Shown: positions 11,110 to 17,706 of the stretch, in pieces
How positions within the stretch are numbered: the first letter of the stretch is position 1
How the letters are laid out: the number at the start of each line of letters is the position of its first letter
Assembly (NCBI GenBank): GCA_001600875.1
Contig: BCLD01000002.1
Coordinates: 1,481,488-1,499,193 of the forward strand
Length of the DNA: 17,706 bases
Reading direction: 5' to 3'
Origin: Solicoccozyma terricola
Taxonomy: Eukaryota > Basidiomycota > Tremellomycetes > Filobasidiales > Piskurozymaceae
Program-made: the position numbers and the translations under genes
The notes under the pieces: model-generated
What the model was told of the DNA's origin: nothing
Databases searched by the model: none
Seen by the model: only the letters and a program-made list of their open reading frames with translations

Positions 11110-11396
11110 TGTTGTTGTTGATACTCGGGACTCTCTCCACCGAGTTGTTGAATATGTTGACCATACAGATGCTGTTGTTGTTGAGGTCGAAGGTGTTGAT
11201 TATCAAAGTATTTCCCTCCACCCCCACCCCCACCCCCACCCCCAACCCCACCGCCGCCGCCGCCGCCAACACCACCAATTGGAGATAAATCAGAACCTCT
11301 TCCACCACCTAGTATATGTGATTTTTGCGTGTGGTATGGTTGTGGTTGGTTTTGAGATTGATGAGACATCTGGTTGGAGAACAATTGATGTGACAT
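7994..11396 (-). CDS. FAR8: Striatin-family WD40 scaffold of STRIPAK (Far8-like)
   Basis: Striatins hold the PP2A-containing STRIPAK complex together; in fungi it acts in cell fusion, septation and development. Exons: 11396-10936, 10797-10645, 10532-10206, 10116-9657, 9584-9545, 9500-9344, 9273-9157, 9080-8575, 8476-8372, 8268-7994. Every phase fits; the total is 2601 nt, 866 residues. The first ~140 residues are low complexity with Gly runs and 25 Gln in a row. Next comes the diagnostic block LPGILHFLQSEWRRWERER (caveolin-binding-like) and a coiled coil (about 150-205) ending EFALKQER, then the conserved SREYLKQCLQEISYLTSPGA (about 305-325). A charged Glu-Lys-rich linker follows. From about 533 to the end are WD40 repeats (SHLDAVNSVAF, STDCTIKLWRMD, CADGTVKVWDA, AGDDCSTKLWNMD). 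One intron (9544-9501) is only 44 nt, but reading through it meets a stop. The start is the first ATG of the open frame. Confidence 0.94.
8515..8528. repeat. C homopolymer (14 nt) in a striatin intron
   Basis: A 14-nt C run lies in the intron between the exons ending at 8575 and starting at 8476. A second C-rich stretch follows at once (8531-8536). Confidence 0.9.
9854..9905 (-). repeat. Glu-Lys repeat coding stretch in striatin
   Basis: The coding strand has GAAAAG/GAGAAG-like repeats that give alternating Glu-Lys (FEKEKEKEMEKEKEKEKDKK). It lies in the linker between the coiled coil and the WD40 domain. Such a stretch may form a highly charged single helix; this is inferred from composition only. 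Confidence 0.8.
10576..10613. repeat. CCAT tetranucleotide repeat in striatin intron 2
   Basis: About nine tandem units of TCCA/TCCG lie in the intron between the exons ending at 10645 and starting at 10532. On the transcript strand this is a GGAT repeat. The same unit recurs in an intron of the aldo/keto reductase gene. Confidence 0.9.
11046..11120 (-). repeat. CAA/CAG repeat coding 25 glutamines
   Basis: Twenty-five glutamine codons in a row lie in the first striatin exon, mixed CAA and CAG, with the longest pure CAG block being eight codons. Mixed codons make such tracts more stable than pure CAG. Confidence 0.95.
11219..11266 (-). repeat. G-rich glycine-coding tract in striatin exon 1
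   Basis: The coding strand has repeated GGGGGT units and then GGC/GGT codons, encoding a Gly run broken by a Val. With five or more G runs separated by one or two bases, it fits a G-quadruplex motif on the mRNA-sense strand. Confidence 0.85.
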
Positions 11397-12126
11397 TGTT
11401 CCGATGGTTTGTTTTAAATGGGATAGATGATGTGTGGTTTGACGTTTTGTGTAATGTATAGAAAAAGGGGGATTTGGGAGATGTATCCGACGCTGTGTGT
11501 TGGGGTTTATGAATTGGCCGATGGATTGTCCAAACTAGGATCCTCCACACAAGAGATCCGGGTTTGTGATAGCAAATTGAAATGCAACTTTAATATCCGC
11601 TTCAAATCGTCAACATGTCGATTTCCTTCTCATCCGATGCTCTAACCATTCCCGAATCCAACATCAGCGAACGACGCAGTGGAGAAGACATGGAAACGAC
11701 AAACCAACACCTACGAGATTGATTATTGTATGGACTGTGATATCATATACCGAATGACGATCCGCCGGGCGACTTTAATAGGATATGTACGTGTCGTGTC
11801 GTGAAATGTCTCCGAGTGAAATGGATGATATCCTGAAACTGCCTCCCACGACTAGCTGTCTGTGTTCCTGTCCGAATGCCGAGGGGTGTGTGTGTGTGTG
11901 TGAATGAAAGCTGATGGTATGCCTCAGTAGGAGACCCGGTGTATACGATGTAGGATATACTGCTGTTTGGCTGAGAGGATGGATGGATGAGCGCGCGTGT
12001 CCACCGTGAGACGCGTACGGGGACAATGACGTCGACGATCGTGACAAGCCCTACAGAGGTGATCCCGGGAGGGGGGGGAGGTCGATCGTACATTTCATCA
12101 ATAGTCAAATCATCACACAGGGGAAT
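11397..12126. other. Intergenic region: striatin promoter and RPN8 3' end
   Basis: This 730-bp stretch separates the striatin start from the RPN8 stop, both on the - strand. The right end holds the RPN8 3'UTR with a candidate poly(A) signal; the rest should be the striatin promoter and leader. It has a GT repeat (about 11886-11901) and a short GATG repeat near 11979. No frame here looks like a conserved protein. Confidence 0.6.
12092..12098 (-). terminator. Candidate poly(A) signal, RPN8
   Basis: On the - strand this reads ATGAAAT, which fits the AUGHAAH motif, 29 nt after the RPN8 stop codon. It is a single short match, so confidence is limited. Confidence 0.35.
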
Positions 12127-12297
12127 CTACTTCTTATCCTTTTCGGTATTCTCCTTCCTACCCTTTTCAACGTCGGAAACCTTGACTCCAGCTTGATCAG
12201 CCGCTTTTTCAAGAGCTTTTGTTTCAGGAGATTTAATATCGTCGATTTCCGCGCGACTAGTTGGTGGGGGTGGGTGATATTAGTGGGACTCCCGCGT

Positions 12298-12351
<54 letters not shown>

Positions 12352-12999
12352 CTGAAGACTCACGAATTGGATAAACGGTTCTCGACTGAGATACCAAGAT
12401 CGGATCGTCAGTTCTCCCCCCCATATAACGCTCTCAAACCAAACCCCGCATCTCCACTCACTCAAATCATGTAAAGCCAACACGCTCCGTATCAAACTAC
12501 TCAGATAAACCACCAAAAGCTGATCATTCAATTCGACTTTAAACGCCTTTTCAACTCTCTTCTCCCCTCCTTCCCCTTCCGTTTCCCCCATACCCCCATT
12601 CTCAACCCCACCCACACCCCCACTCCCACCTACACCCACACCACCAGCATCCAAATTCGGTAACAAGTTGAAGATATCCTGTAGATTATACATGATCGCA
12701 TGATTCACCGGTAATTTACCTTTCCCAACGAGAGCTAGATAATCTCGAATTTCAACCAATCTTGAATGTAAACCACGAAGTGAAGAAATTTGAGCGGTTA
12801 CACGAGTTGATAATGTACCGAATTGATGTGGTGATTTAACATCACGAAGGAGATGTTCGACTCCGATTTCTTCAGCTTCTTCAGCTTCGATGATTGATGG
12901 GATGTGAGCAAAAGATTTTTGAGTTGCAGTTCCGTCCTGCGAAAAAAAAAAAAAAAAAAAAAGGGTCACAGGGTATCAGTGATCCCTTTTCGTGCCCTC

Positions 13000-13061
<62 letters not shown>

Positions 13062-13851
13062 CCCACCCCATCAACCTTGCCAACACTCACATCCTTTATC
13101 TCCTCCACCGCGAAATACGCATCAGTTGGAATTCCAATATCCCCTCTACCACCTGAAGCTCTAACGTCTACAATGACCATGACCTGTTGAGATCCCATCA
13201 ACCGAAATATCCCATTATTTCCACACATCAGCAACTACCCCCGTTTTCAGAAATGGTTTCCCATACGATCGCGAGACGTACAGGTCGAGGCATGAACCTC
13301 TTCAACCTTTCTGAAATTTCCAAATCCGATGAACGTAATTGCGGTCCAGTATGATAAAATCCAATCGGTCTTTCCTTTGCTGTGGTATGACCATCGTCGT
13401 CGTCGTCGTCGTAGAAAACGCCAAAGAAACGGACCCCAACCCAACTCGTCAATTTTCTTTCCAAGTTGTTTCACACCAGAAACAAAACCCGATAACAACC
13501 AATAAACAGGGGGACTAACCATTAACTTTTCTAAACATCTCCCACATGCTCTCTATGTAATCTAAATCCAAAAACCAAGTCTTCGGATCCCTATCATCTT
13601 CTTCGAATGGAACTGCGAATCTACAAAAATATCGGGAGAGTGGGTGGCGGTGGTGGTGGTGTGTGGTGTGTGGATTGGATTGGAAACACGATCAGTTATC
13701 CGCCCGGGGGGGGGGGGGGGANGNGANGNGGAACGTACGAGTTGGCGACGTTTATTGTCTTCCCTTCATGTTGACCGAGTAAGATACCTAATATACGCTT
13801 CTTGGATGATGTTGGGACTCGAGATGCATGATCGACAACCTGTTGGATGAT

Positions 13852-13882
<31 letters not shown>

Positions 13883-14244
13883 CGTAGGACATGAAAGGTT
13901 AGGTCTTTCGATGGACTCGAACCGAGTTTGATCGTGGAGAACGGGGTATGATTGCTCACGGAAAGAAGAACGAGCGGGTGAATGGAGCTATTGGAGGGGT
14001 TAGATCAAAGCGTCATTAGTCCTTCTAGTCCTGGCACTCCATGTAAGAGACCTAGTAAGGAGCTACCAGTACTCACACTGTGGTAGCGGAAAGCTCATTG
14101 ACCTGATCCCCGAGGCAGCCCACATCCCTTCTGATTAGCTTGTTACTCTCGACGCTCTCTCATCGCGACGACCACGACCACGAGCATGACCGATGAAGTG
14201 GAACGGGATGGTATGCTCACCTCTGAAGTGGTAAGTCTCGGCAT
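12127..14244 (-). CDS. RPN8: 26S proteasome lid subunit Rpn8 (PSMD7-like)
   Basis: Rpn8 is the MPN-domain partner of the deubiquitinase Rpn11 in the proteasome lid. Exons: 14244-14221, 14102-14077, 13987-13960, 13839-13739, 13620-13520, 13379-13282, 13183-13091, 12936-12462, 12385-12364, 12256-12127. All phases fit; the total is 1098 nt, 365 residues, a little longer than yeast or human (about 325-340). The MPN domain begins near residue 15 ([17 protein letters not shown]) and includes [29 protein letters not shown] and [19 protein letters not shown]. The metal-binding JAMM motif is absent (HTG in place of HxH), as is usual in Rpn8. The helical part has [19 protein letters not shown] and [13 protein letters not shown] Gly/Glu-rich insert of about 35 residues follows, then [26 protein letters not shown] and a charged tail ending EKDKK. 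Four exons are under 30 nt. No MPN residue is missing. Confidence 0.95.
12298..12349. repeat. 52-nt G homopolymer in last RPN8 intron
   Basis: An unbroken run of 52 G (C in the transcript) lies in the intron between the exons ending at 12364 and starting at 12256, beginning about 14 nt after the donor. Exon phases on either side agree. Confidence 0.95.
12942..12962. repeat. 21-nt A run (T on the RPN8 strand) before an acceptor
   Basis: On the RPN8 strand this is a 21-nt T run ending just before the acceptor CGCAG at 12937. It serves as a very strong polypyrimidine tract. Confidence 0.85.
13002..13058. repeat. 57-nt C homopolymer in an RPN8 intron
   Basis: An unbroken run of 57 C (G in the transcript) lies in the intron between the exons ending at 13091 and starting at 12936. 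It is in the same intron as the 21-nt T run. Confidence 0.95.
13394..13412. repeat. TCG trinucleotide repeat in an RPN8 intron
   Basis: Six to seven TCG units stand just upstream (transcript sense) of the acceptor at 13381-13380. In the transcript sense it is a GAC repeat. Confidence 0.85.
13706..13730. repeat. G run with ambiguous bases in an RPN8 intron
   Basis: Fifteen G are followed by ten bases of which four are N, right beside the donor of the intron that follows the exon ending at 13739. The Ns show that base calls failed here. Confidence 0.9.
13852..13880. repeat. ACG trinucleotide repeat in an RPN8 intron
   Basis: About ten ACG units lie in the intron between the exons ending at 13960 and starting at 13839, close to its acceptor. 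In the transcript sense it is a GTC repeat. Confidence 0.9.
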
Positions 14245-14283
14245 GATAGGATGAGACTTGGACTATGTGTATGTTCCTCACCT

Positions 14284-14317
14284 TCACCCTCACCCTCACC
14301 CACCCTCACCCTCAACT
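14284..14317 (-). repeat. GAGGGT repeat upstream of RPN8 (possible G-quadruplex)
   Basis: On the RPN8 strand this reads five GGG runs with loops of one to three bases (GGGTGAGGGTGGGTGAGGG within it). It lies about 40-75 nt upstream of the start codon, so in the leader or core promoter. Confidence 0.7.
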
Positions 14318-14384
14318 CACCATCGTCGCTGACGGAAGCGTGGGCGGGCGAGAATGGAGAAACACGTGAAAGTGGAAAACGGGG

Positions 14385-14423
14385 GGTAGATGGTAGATGG
14401 TAGATGGTAGATGGTAGATGGTA
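14385..14423. repeat. 7-bp tandem repeat GGTAGAT
   Basis: Five full copies and one partial copy of GGTAGAT stand in tandem, 140 nt upstream of the RPN8 start codon. Confidence 0.9.
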
Positions 14424-14637
14424 TATATCGACAGACAACACTCGCACAGTCGAGTCTCGTCTCGTGAGGTATACATCCTCTGCATGCGCATCATCATCAC
14501 TCCTTCAATTGGCTCCAGGACTTAGCTACCATATAAATCCAACAGCAAGGCATCCCAATATCCATCATCTCCCATCTCTTCTTCTTTGTACCGGTTTCAA
14601 TACATCAACACATCAAACGACCGAGGCATCTGATCAC

Positions 14638-15657
14638 CTACTCATCCATGTGCTTCATCTGCGTCGATCATCGCCACCCCAAAAATCAGCGCCCCGAATC
14701 AGTCTCACCATCAAGGCAGGCAGGCAGGCAGGACCCAAGGCAAGACAAGGAACACTTACAAAAGCCCTAACATGCTTGCCCTTACTAGCAGAGATGATCT
14801 CATCGATCTGATCCTGAGACAAATCTGGAACCTCTGTGAAAGTCTTGAACTGTTCCACAAGACGCTCAGGTTTACTCGATGTACTGTATCACAACTCTTT
14901 TTTTTTGTCAGTTTGGATGGAACCGAAGGGAATAGATAGAGATGCCTGTAACACATGAAGTTACGAGCACTTACGTAACGATGACCCCTCCTGTCACTTG
15001 ATGAGCCCACTTCAACAAGACCTGACCAGGAGTAACTCCGTTTCCAAGTAACTTTGCAATCTTCTCTAATGTAGAATCTACTGGTCCTCCTGATGCACGG
15101 ACGAGTGGAGTGAGAGGTCCATAGCATTCAAGGTGGATACCTTGTTGTTTGCAGTATGCAAGGAGAGGAGCCGCTTTTTCGTAGACGTAGGGATGGAATT
15201 CAACCTGTGTGGCGGGGATATCAGATGACGAGGACGAGTAGTGATGGATGGATGGATGGATGGATGGATGACTTACTTGATTGGCAGCAGGAGTCACCTA
15301 TGGTTCAAAACTCAGTCAGTGACTTTATCCTCCTCCAAAACTACCTTATGAAATGATCGCCCCTTTCACCTTTGCAGTCTTCATGAGCTCTTTCAAATCA
15401 TTGATTCGATAATTGGAGACACCAATTGATTTTGCTAAACCCTCCTTCTGAAGATCTTCCATGATTTCCCATGATTTACCAAGTCCCATAGCCTTCACAA
15501 ACTGATTGGAAAGGCGTGAGGGTCAGGTAATTCATGAGCGTCAGACAGGAGGACACCAGGAAAAAGATGAGTGAAGGTTTCCAGACGTACGTCAGGAGAG
15601 TGGATGAGGTATAGGTCGACGTAGGAAGTACCGAGCTGTTGGGGAGGGGGAACCGCG

Positions 15658-15699
<42 letters not shown>

Positions 15700-16253
15700 G
15701 GATCACTTCTTGTCAGTCTGCATATCAAGAATAAGGAGCCCTAAAGCACACTCACAAGCTTCAAAGACTTCTCAAGTGCCTTTCTTGGATCGGCAGAACC
15801 ACCTGAAGAAAAGCGGCAAGGCACGCATCAGGATCATGTCAAAATGTATTGCCCGCAAACGGACATCAACGACTTGCACTTTGTAGTCAAATAGATCTTC
15901 TCCCTAGGTAAACCAGATTCCTTCAGAGCGTTACCAACGGATTCTTCGTTGGCGTAGAGTTCAGCAGCATCCCAATGACTAACGTATGATATCTTCGTTA
16001 GATATCATTGACCAGCATGCCGCGATTAAGTCGACTCACTAGTAACCCTGCTTTAACGCCATGAGGACGGCGTCTTTCGAGTCCTTTCCATAGTTGGCTG
16101 CCGGTTCGGAGCAGTCGTCAACATCGGGCAAACTGGGTTGGGGAAGGAAGGAGGCTACGCTGCAATCAAAGCCTTCCACGCACCGGTACCAGTACCGTAC
16201 CCAAGCACTGGAATCTTGGTCCCATCGTTGAAAGTGACCGTTGGCAGAGACAT
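14638..16253 (-). CDS. Aldo/keto reductase (NADPH-dependent oxidoreductase family)
   Basis: Exons: 16253-16184, 16097-16040, 15978-15880, 15802-15756, 15635-15591, 15501-15370, 15297-15277, 15204-14975, 14883-14760, 14658-14638, about 282 codons, close to the family's usual 280-320. The AKR barrel starts LPTVTFNDGTKIPVLGYGTG. The four catalytic residues are visible: Asp and Tyr in HWDAAELYANE, Lys in YLTTK, His in DLYLIHSPD. Later family blocks are LAKSIGVSNYRINDLKELM, NQVEFHPYVYEK and GGVIVTTSSKPERL, the last being the cofactor phosphate-binding region. The substrate cannot be told from sequence. Two exons are only 21 nt. One junction does not fit: the exon ending at 15880 leaves phase 2 and the exon starting at 15802 (TTCAG acceptor) needs phase 1, so a one-base error or frameshift is likely. 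An acceptor further in (CCAAG) would fit the phase but drops about ten expected residues. Confidence 0.88.
14714..14732. repeat. GGCA tetranucleotide repeat in reductase intron
   Basis: Four to five GGCA units lie in the last intron of the aldo/keto reductase gene (between exons ending 14760 and starting 14658). Confidence 0.8.
15243..15270. repeat. GATG tetranucleotide repeat in reductase intron
   Basis: Seven GATG units start just after the donor of the intron following the 21-nt exon 15297-15277. It is the same unit as the striatin intron repeat at 10576-10613, in the opposite orientation to the transcript. Confidence 0.9.
15660..15698. repeat. 39-nt G homopolymer in reductase intron
   Basis: An unbroken run of 39 G (C in the transcript) lies in the intron between the exons ending at 15756 and starting at 15635, about 25 nt before the acceptor. 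Exon phases across this intron agree. Confidence 0.95.
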
Positions 16254-16571
16254 GGTGTGAATGTGACGACGCGCTACTGACGTGGTGGAATGGAGAATGC
16301 GGAACGTTGTGGTTGGATGGAGCGGTGTAGATGATGTAATGGTAGTAGGGGTAGTGGTGGTGGTGGCAGTGGTAGTTGCTCAACATTATATGTTAATCTC
16401 TCACCTCCACCTCCACCGGAGTTGGCCGTTGACCGGCAGTGTACGTGACAGTTCCCGGGGGGGAAGGGCGGGAGAACAGAGCACCCAGGCCATAGATGGG
16501 GCGATAGATGGTATCGGTATCAGGGTCTACAAGACGGTGGTCATCTCATGTTCGTCCATAGTGCAACTCGA
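16254..16571. other. Intergenic region: reductase promoter and SGF11 3' end
   Basis: This 318-bp stretch lies between the reductase start and the SGF11 stop. It has a GTGGTG/GTAGTG-rich stretch (about 16340-16378) and no conserved frame. It should hold the reductase promoter and leader and the SGF11 3'UTR. Confidence 0.55.
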
Positions 16572-17554
16572 TCAAGCAACAAACTCCATATCGTCATCAT
16601 CATCTATGACCTCTCAACTTGATTTCAGCGTTTCCACTCCAAACAATGTAAAAACGTCTCGAGACCCCAAACGCCACGAACCAACTCACCATCAACCACG
16701 ACCACCACGTCCCTTTTTTTCCTCTTATCATCTTCACCACTAGCTGGGAAACTAGTAAGACTGCTTCCTGTAGAAGGCGCCGAGTTGAGTTTATTAGATA
16801 TGGAAGTTGAGATGGATGGTGAAGCGCCGCGTAGCTTGGATGGTGGAAGTGGGTGTGTAGGACGGGATTTAGGTGCGAGGAGGGAAGTGGGAGGTGCTGT
16901 GGAGGGATGTAAGATGAAAAACATTTTTAGAAGCGAGGGTTTTTTTTGTTGTACTTGCAATCCCGAGCTGGATAAGGAGCAGAATAAGGTGAATACACTT
17001 ACCACTCCCTGATCGATTTCCAATCCCACTACCACTCTTCGATTTCTTAAACAATCCAACACCTTTCCCAACTGGAGATACATTCTTTTTATATGCTATG
17101 AAAAAGGGGGAAAAAAAAACGACGATCAAAATCCTACCTCCCCCCAAATCCAAACGGCAAATGTCGAATCCAAAGAACACTCACATTTCGATGATTTACC
17201 ACCACCGCCAGTCGTAAACAACGCATCATCATCATCTCCATCTCCTCCTCTCCCACTATCCGAATGCGCATAATGATGTTGTTTACCCGTATCATTCCTA
17301 TCATAACCCCCATTTGAAAGAAAACATAAAGCATCCACCACAAGTCAGTGTCAAACAACCACGCTGTCCTTGCGCTTTCGATCAAACACCCACCTCCCCG
17401 ATTTAACATTCCCCCAACCACCCCAACCTCCATTCCCGCTCATTGACGACGCGGCGATAGCTGCAGATGTACCGCTCCGAGCTGCTGTTCGTCTAGTTGA
17501 GCCTGTTAGTCCTAAGCATGAGGAGAGGTGGGGTGCGTATCGGGAGGAGGCGAC
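16572..17554 (-). CDS. SGF11: SAGA-associated factor 11 (Sgf11), 3' part
   Basis: Sgf11 anchors the SAGA deubiquitinase Ubp8, which removes ubiquitin from histone H2B. The exon starting at 17554 opens with VASSRYAPHLSSCLGLTGS and RRTAAR, the second half of the Sgf11/ataxin-7-like-3 zinc finger (family pattern: two Cys, then RYAPHLxxCLG, with His and Cys as the last two ligands). The first Cys pair and the N-terminal helix would be in exons beyond the window. Exons seen: 17554-17394, 17297-17185, 17095-17003, 16896-16690, 16612-16572; phases fit and give 204 residues. After the finger the protein is low complexity, rich in Ser, Gly and Lys, with GDGDDDDALF, then a Pro/Ser-rich part and an acidic end (DDDDDMEFVA). 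The last exon rests on a weak acceptor (TTGAG) and is the least certain. An alternative is another protein with a Sgf73/ataxin-7-type finger, but the RYAPHLxxCLGL order fits Sgf11 best. Confidence 0.75.
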
Positions 17555-17589
17555 CTGTTTTGGGAAGGTGGAGGTGTGAGCGTTTTTAG

Positions 17590-17706
17590 AGGAAGAGGAA
17601 GAGGAAGAGGAAGAGGAAGAGGAAGAGGAAGAGGAAGAGGAAGAGGAGAGGAAGAGGAAGAGGAAGAGGAAGAGGAAGAGGAAGAGGAAGAGGAAGAGGA
17701 AGAGGA
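17590..17706. repeat. GGAAGA hexamer repeat at the right edge
   Basis: The unit GGAAGA repeats for at least 117 nt and runs off the window, with one irregular unit near 17645-17651. On the SGF11 strand it is (TCTTCC)n, a pure pyrimidine tract ending about 35 nt before the acceptor at 17556-17555, so it is most simply intronic. If translated instead it would read Ser-Ser in one frame. Confidence 0.95.

Larger units (their letters stand above)
14245..14637. other. Intergenic region: RPN8 promoter and aldo/keto reductase 3' end
   Basis: This 393-bp stretch lies between the RPN8 start and the reductase stop. It holds a CACCCT-type repeat (14284-14317), five copies of a 7-bp repeat GGTAGAT (14385-14423) and pyrimidine-rich sequence near the reductase stop. 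No gene is seen. Confidence 0.6.

Noticed and set aside
10976..11461. Leucine- or valine-rich frames on the + strand
   Set aside because: They are antisense shadows of the polyglutamine and polyglycine coding tract of the striatin.
12193..12474. Poly-Gly frame on the + strand
   Set aside because: It is the G homopolymer read through an RPN8 intron, antisense to the gene.
12894..13234. Poly-Pro and poly-Gly frames
   Set aside because: They result from the C homopolymer in an RPN8 intron; exon phases show that the region is spliced out.
13852..13880. Possible CRISPR-like or mobile element repeats
   Set aside because: All repeats seen are simple microsatellites or homopolymers; no spacers, terminal repeats, transposase or reverse transcriptase frames were found.
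14284..14317. Telomere-like repeat
   Set aside because: The unit is CACCCT/GAGGGT with irregular spacing, internal to a gene-dense region; it does not match the usual fungal TTAGGG-type array.
15476..15728. Poly-Pro frames joined to part of the reductase
   Set aside because: The proline part is the intronic G run read on the other strand; only 15635-15591 is a true exon.

Overview
The window looks like nuclear DNA of a basidiomycete fungus, most likely a Tremellomycete related to Cryptococcus or Kwoniella. The genes are cut by many short GT-AG introns (about 44 to 230 nt), several exons are only 17 to 28 nt, spacing is tight, and the proteins I recognise read like those of that group. I made this placement by eye from protein families, not by alignment. 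I see no mobile element, CRISPR array, rRNA or tRNA.

Layout, left to right. Positions 1-1145 hold no gene I can support. A small zinc-ribbon protein gene runs on the + strand (1146-2080, seven exons). Five genes follow, all on the - strand: SPT16, histone chaperone subunit of FACT (7332 down to 2278, 21 exons); a striatin-family STRIPAK scaffold, FAR8-like (11396 to 7994, 10 exons); RPN8, a proteasome lid subunit (14244 to 12127, 10 exons); an aldo/keto reductase (16253 to 14638, 10 exons); and the 3' part of SGF11, a SAGA deubiquitinase-module subunit, whose 5' end lies beyond the window. The zinc-ribbon gene and SPT16 converge with 197 bp between stop codons.

I rebuilt the exons by hand from splice sites, reading frame and family knowledge. 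Phases join cleanly at all but two junctions. One is in SPT16, at the intron that carries a 64-nt C run. The other is in the aldo/keto reductase. Both look like one-base assembly or sequencing errors, or recent frameshifts.

The neighbours do not form one pathway. FACT and SAGA both act on chromatin and histone H2B, but adjacency of housekeeping genes in a fungus is weak evidence of shared function. The most unusual DNA is non-coding: G or C homopolymers of 39 to 64 nt inside introns of three genes, ambiguous bases beside G runs, a hexamer repeat of at least 117 nt at the right edge, G-quadruplex-like runs at RPN8 and in the striatin coding region, and a 25-glutamine tract in the striatin. I found no clear new biological system.
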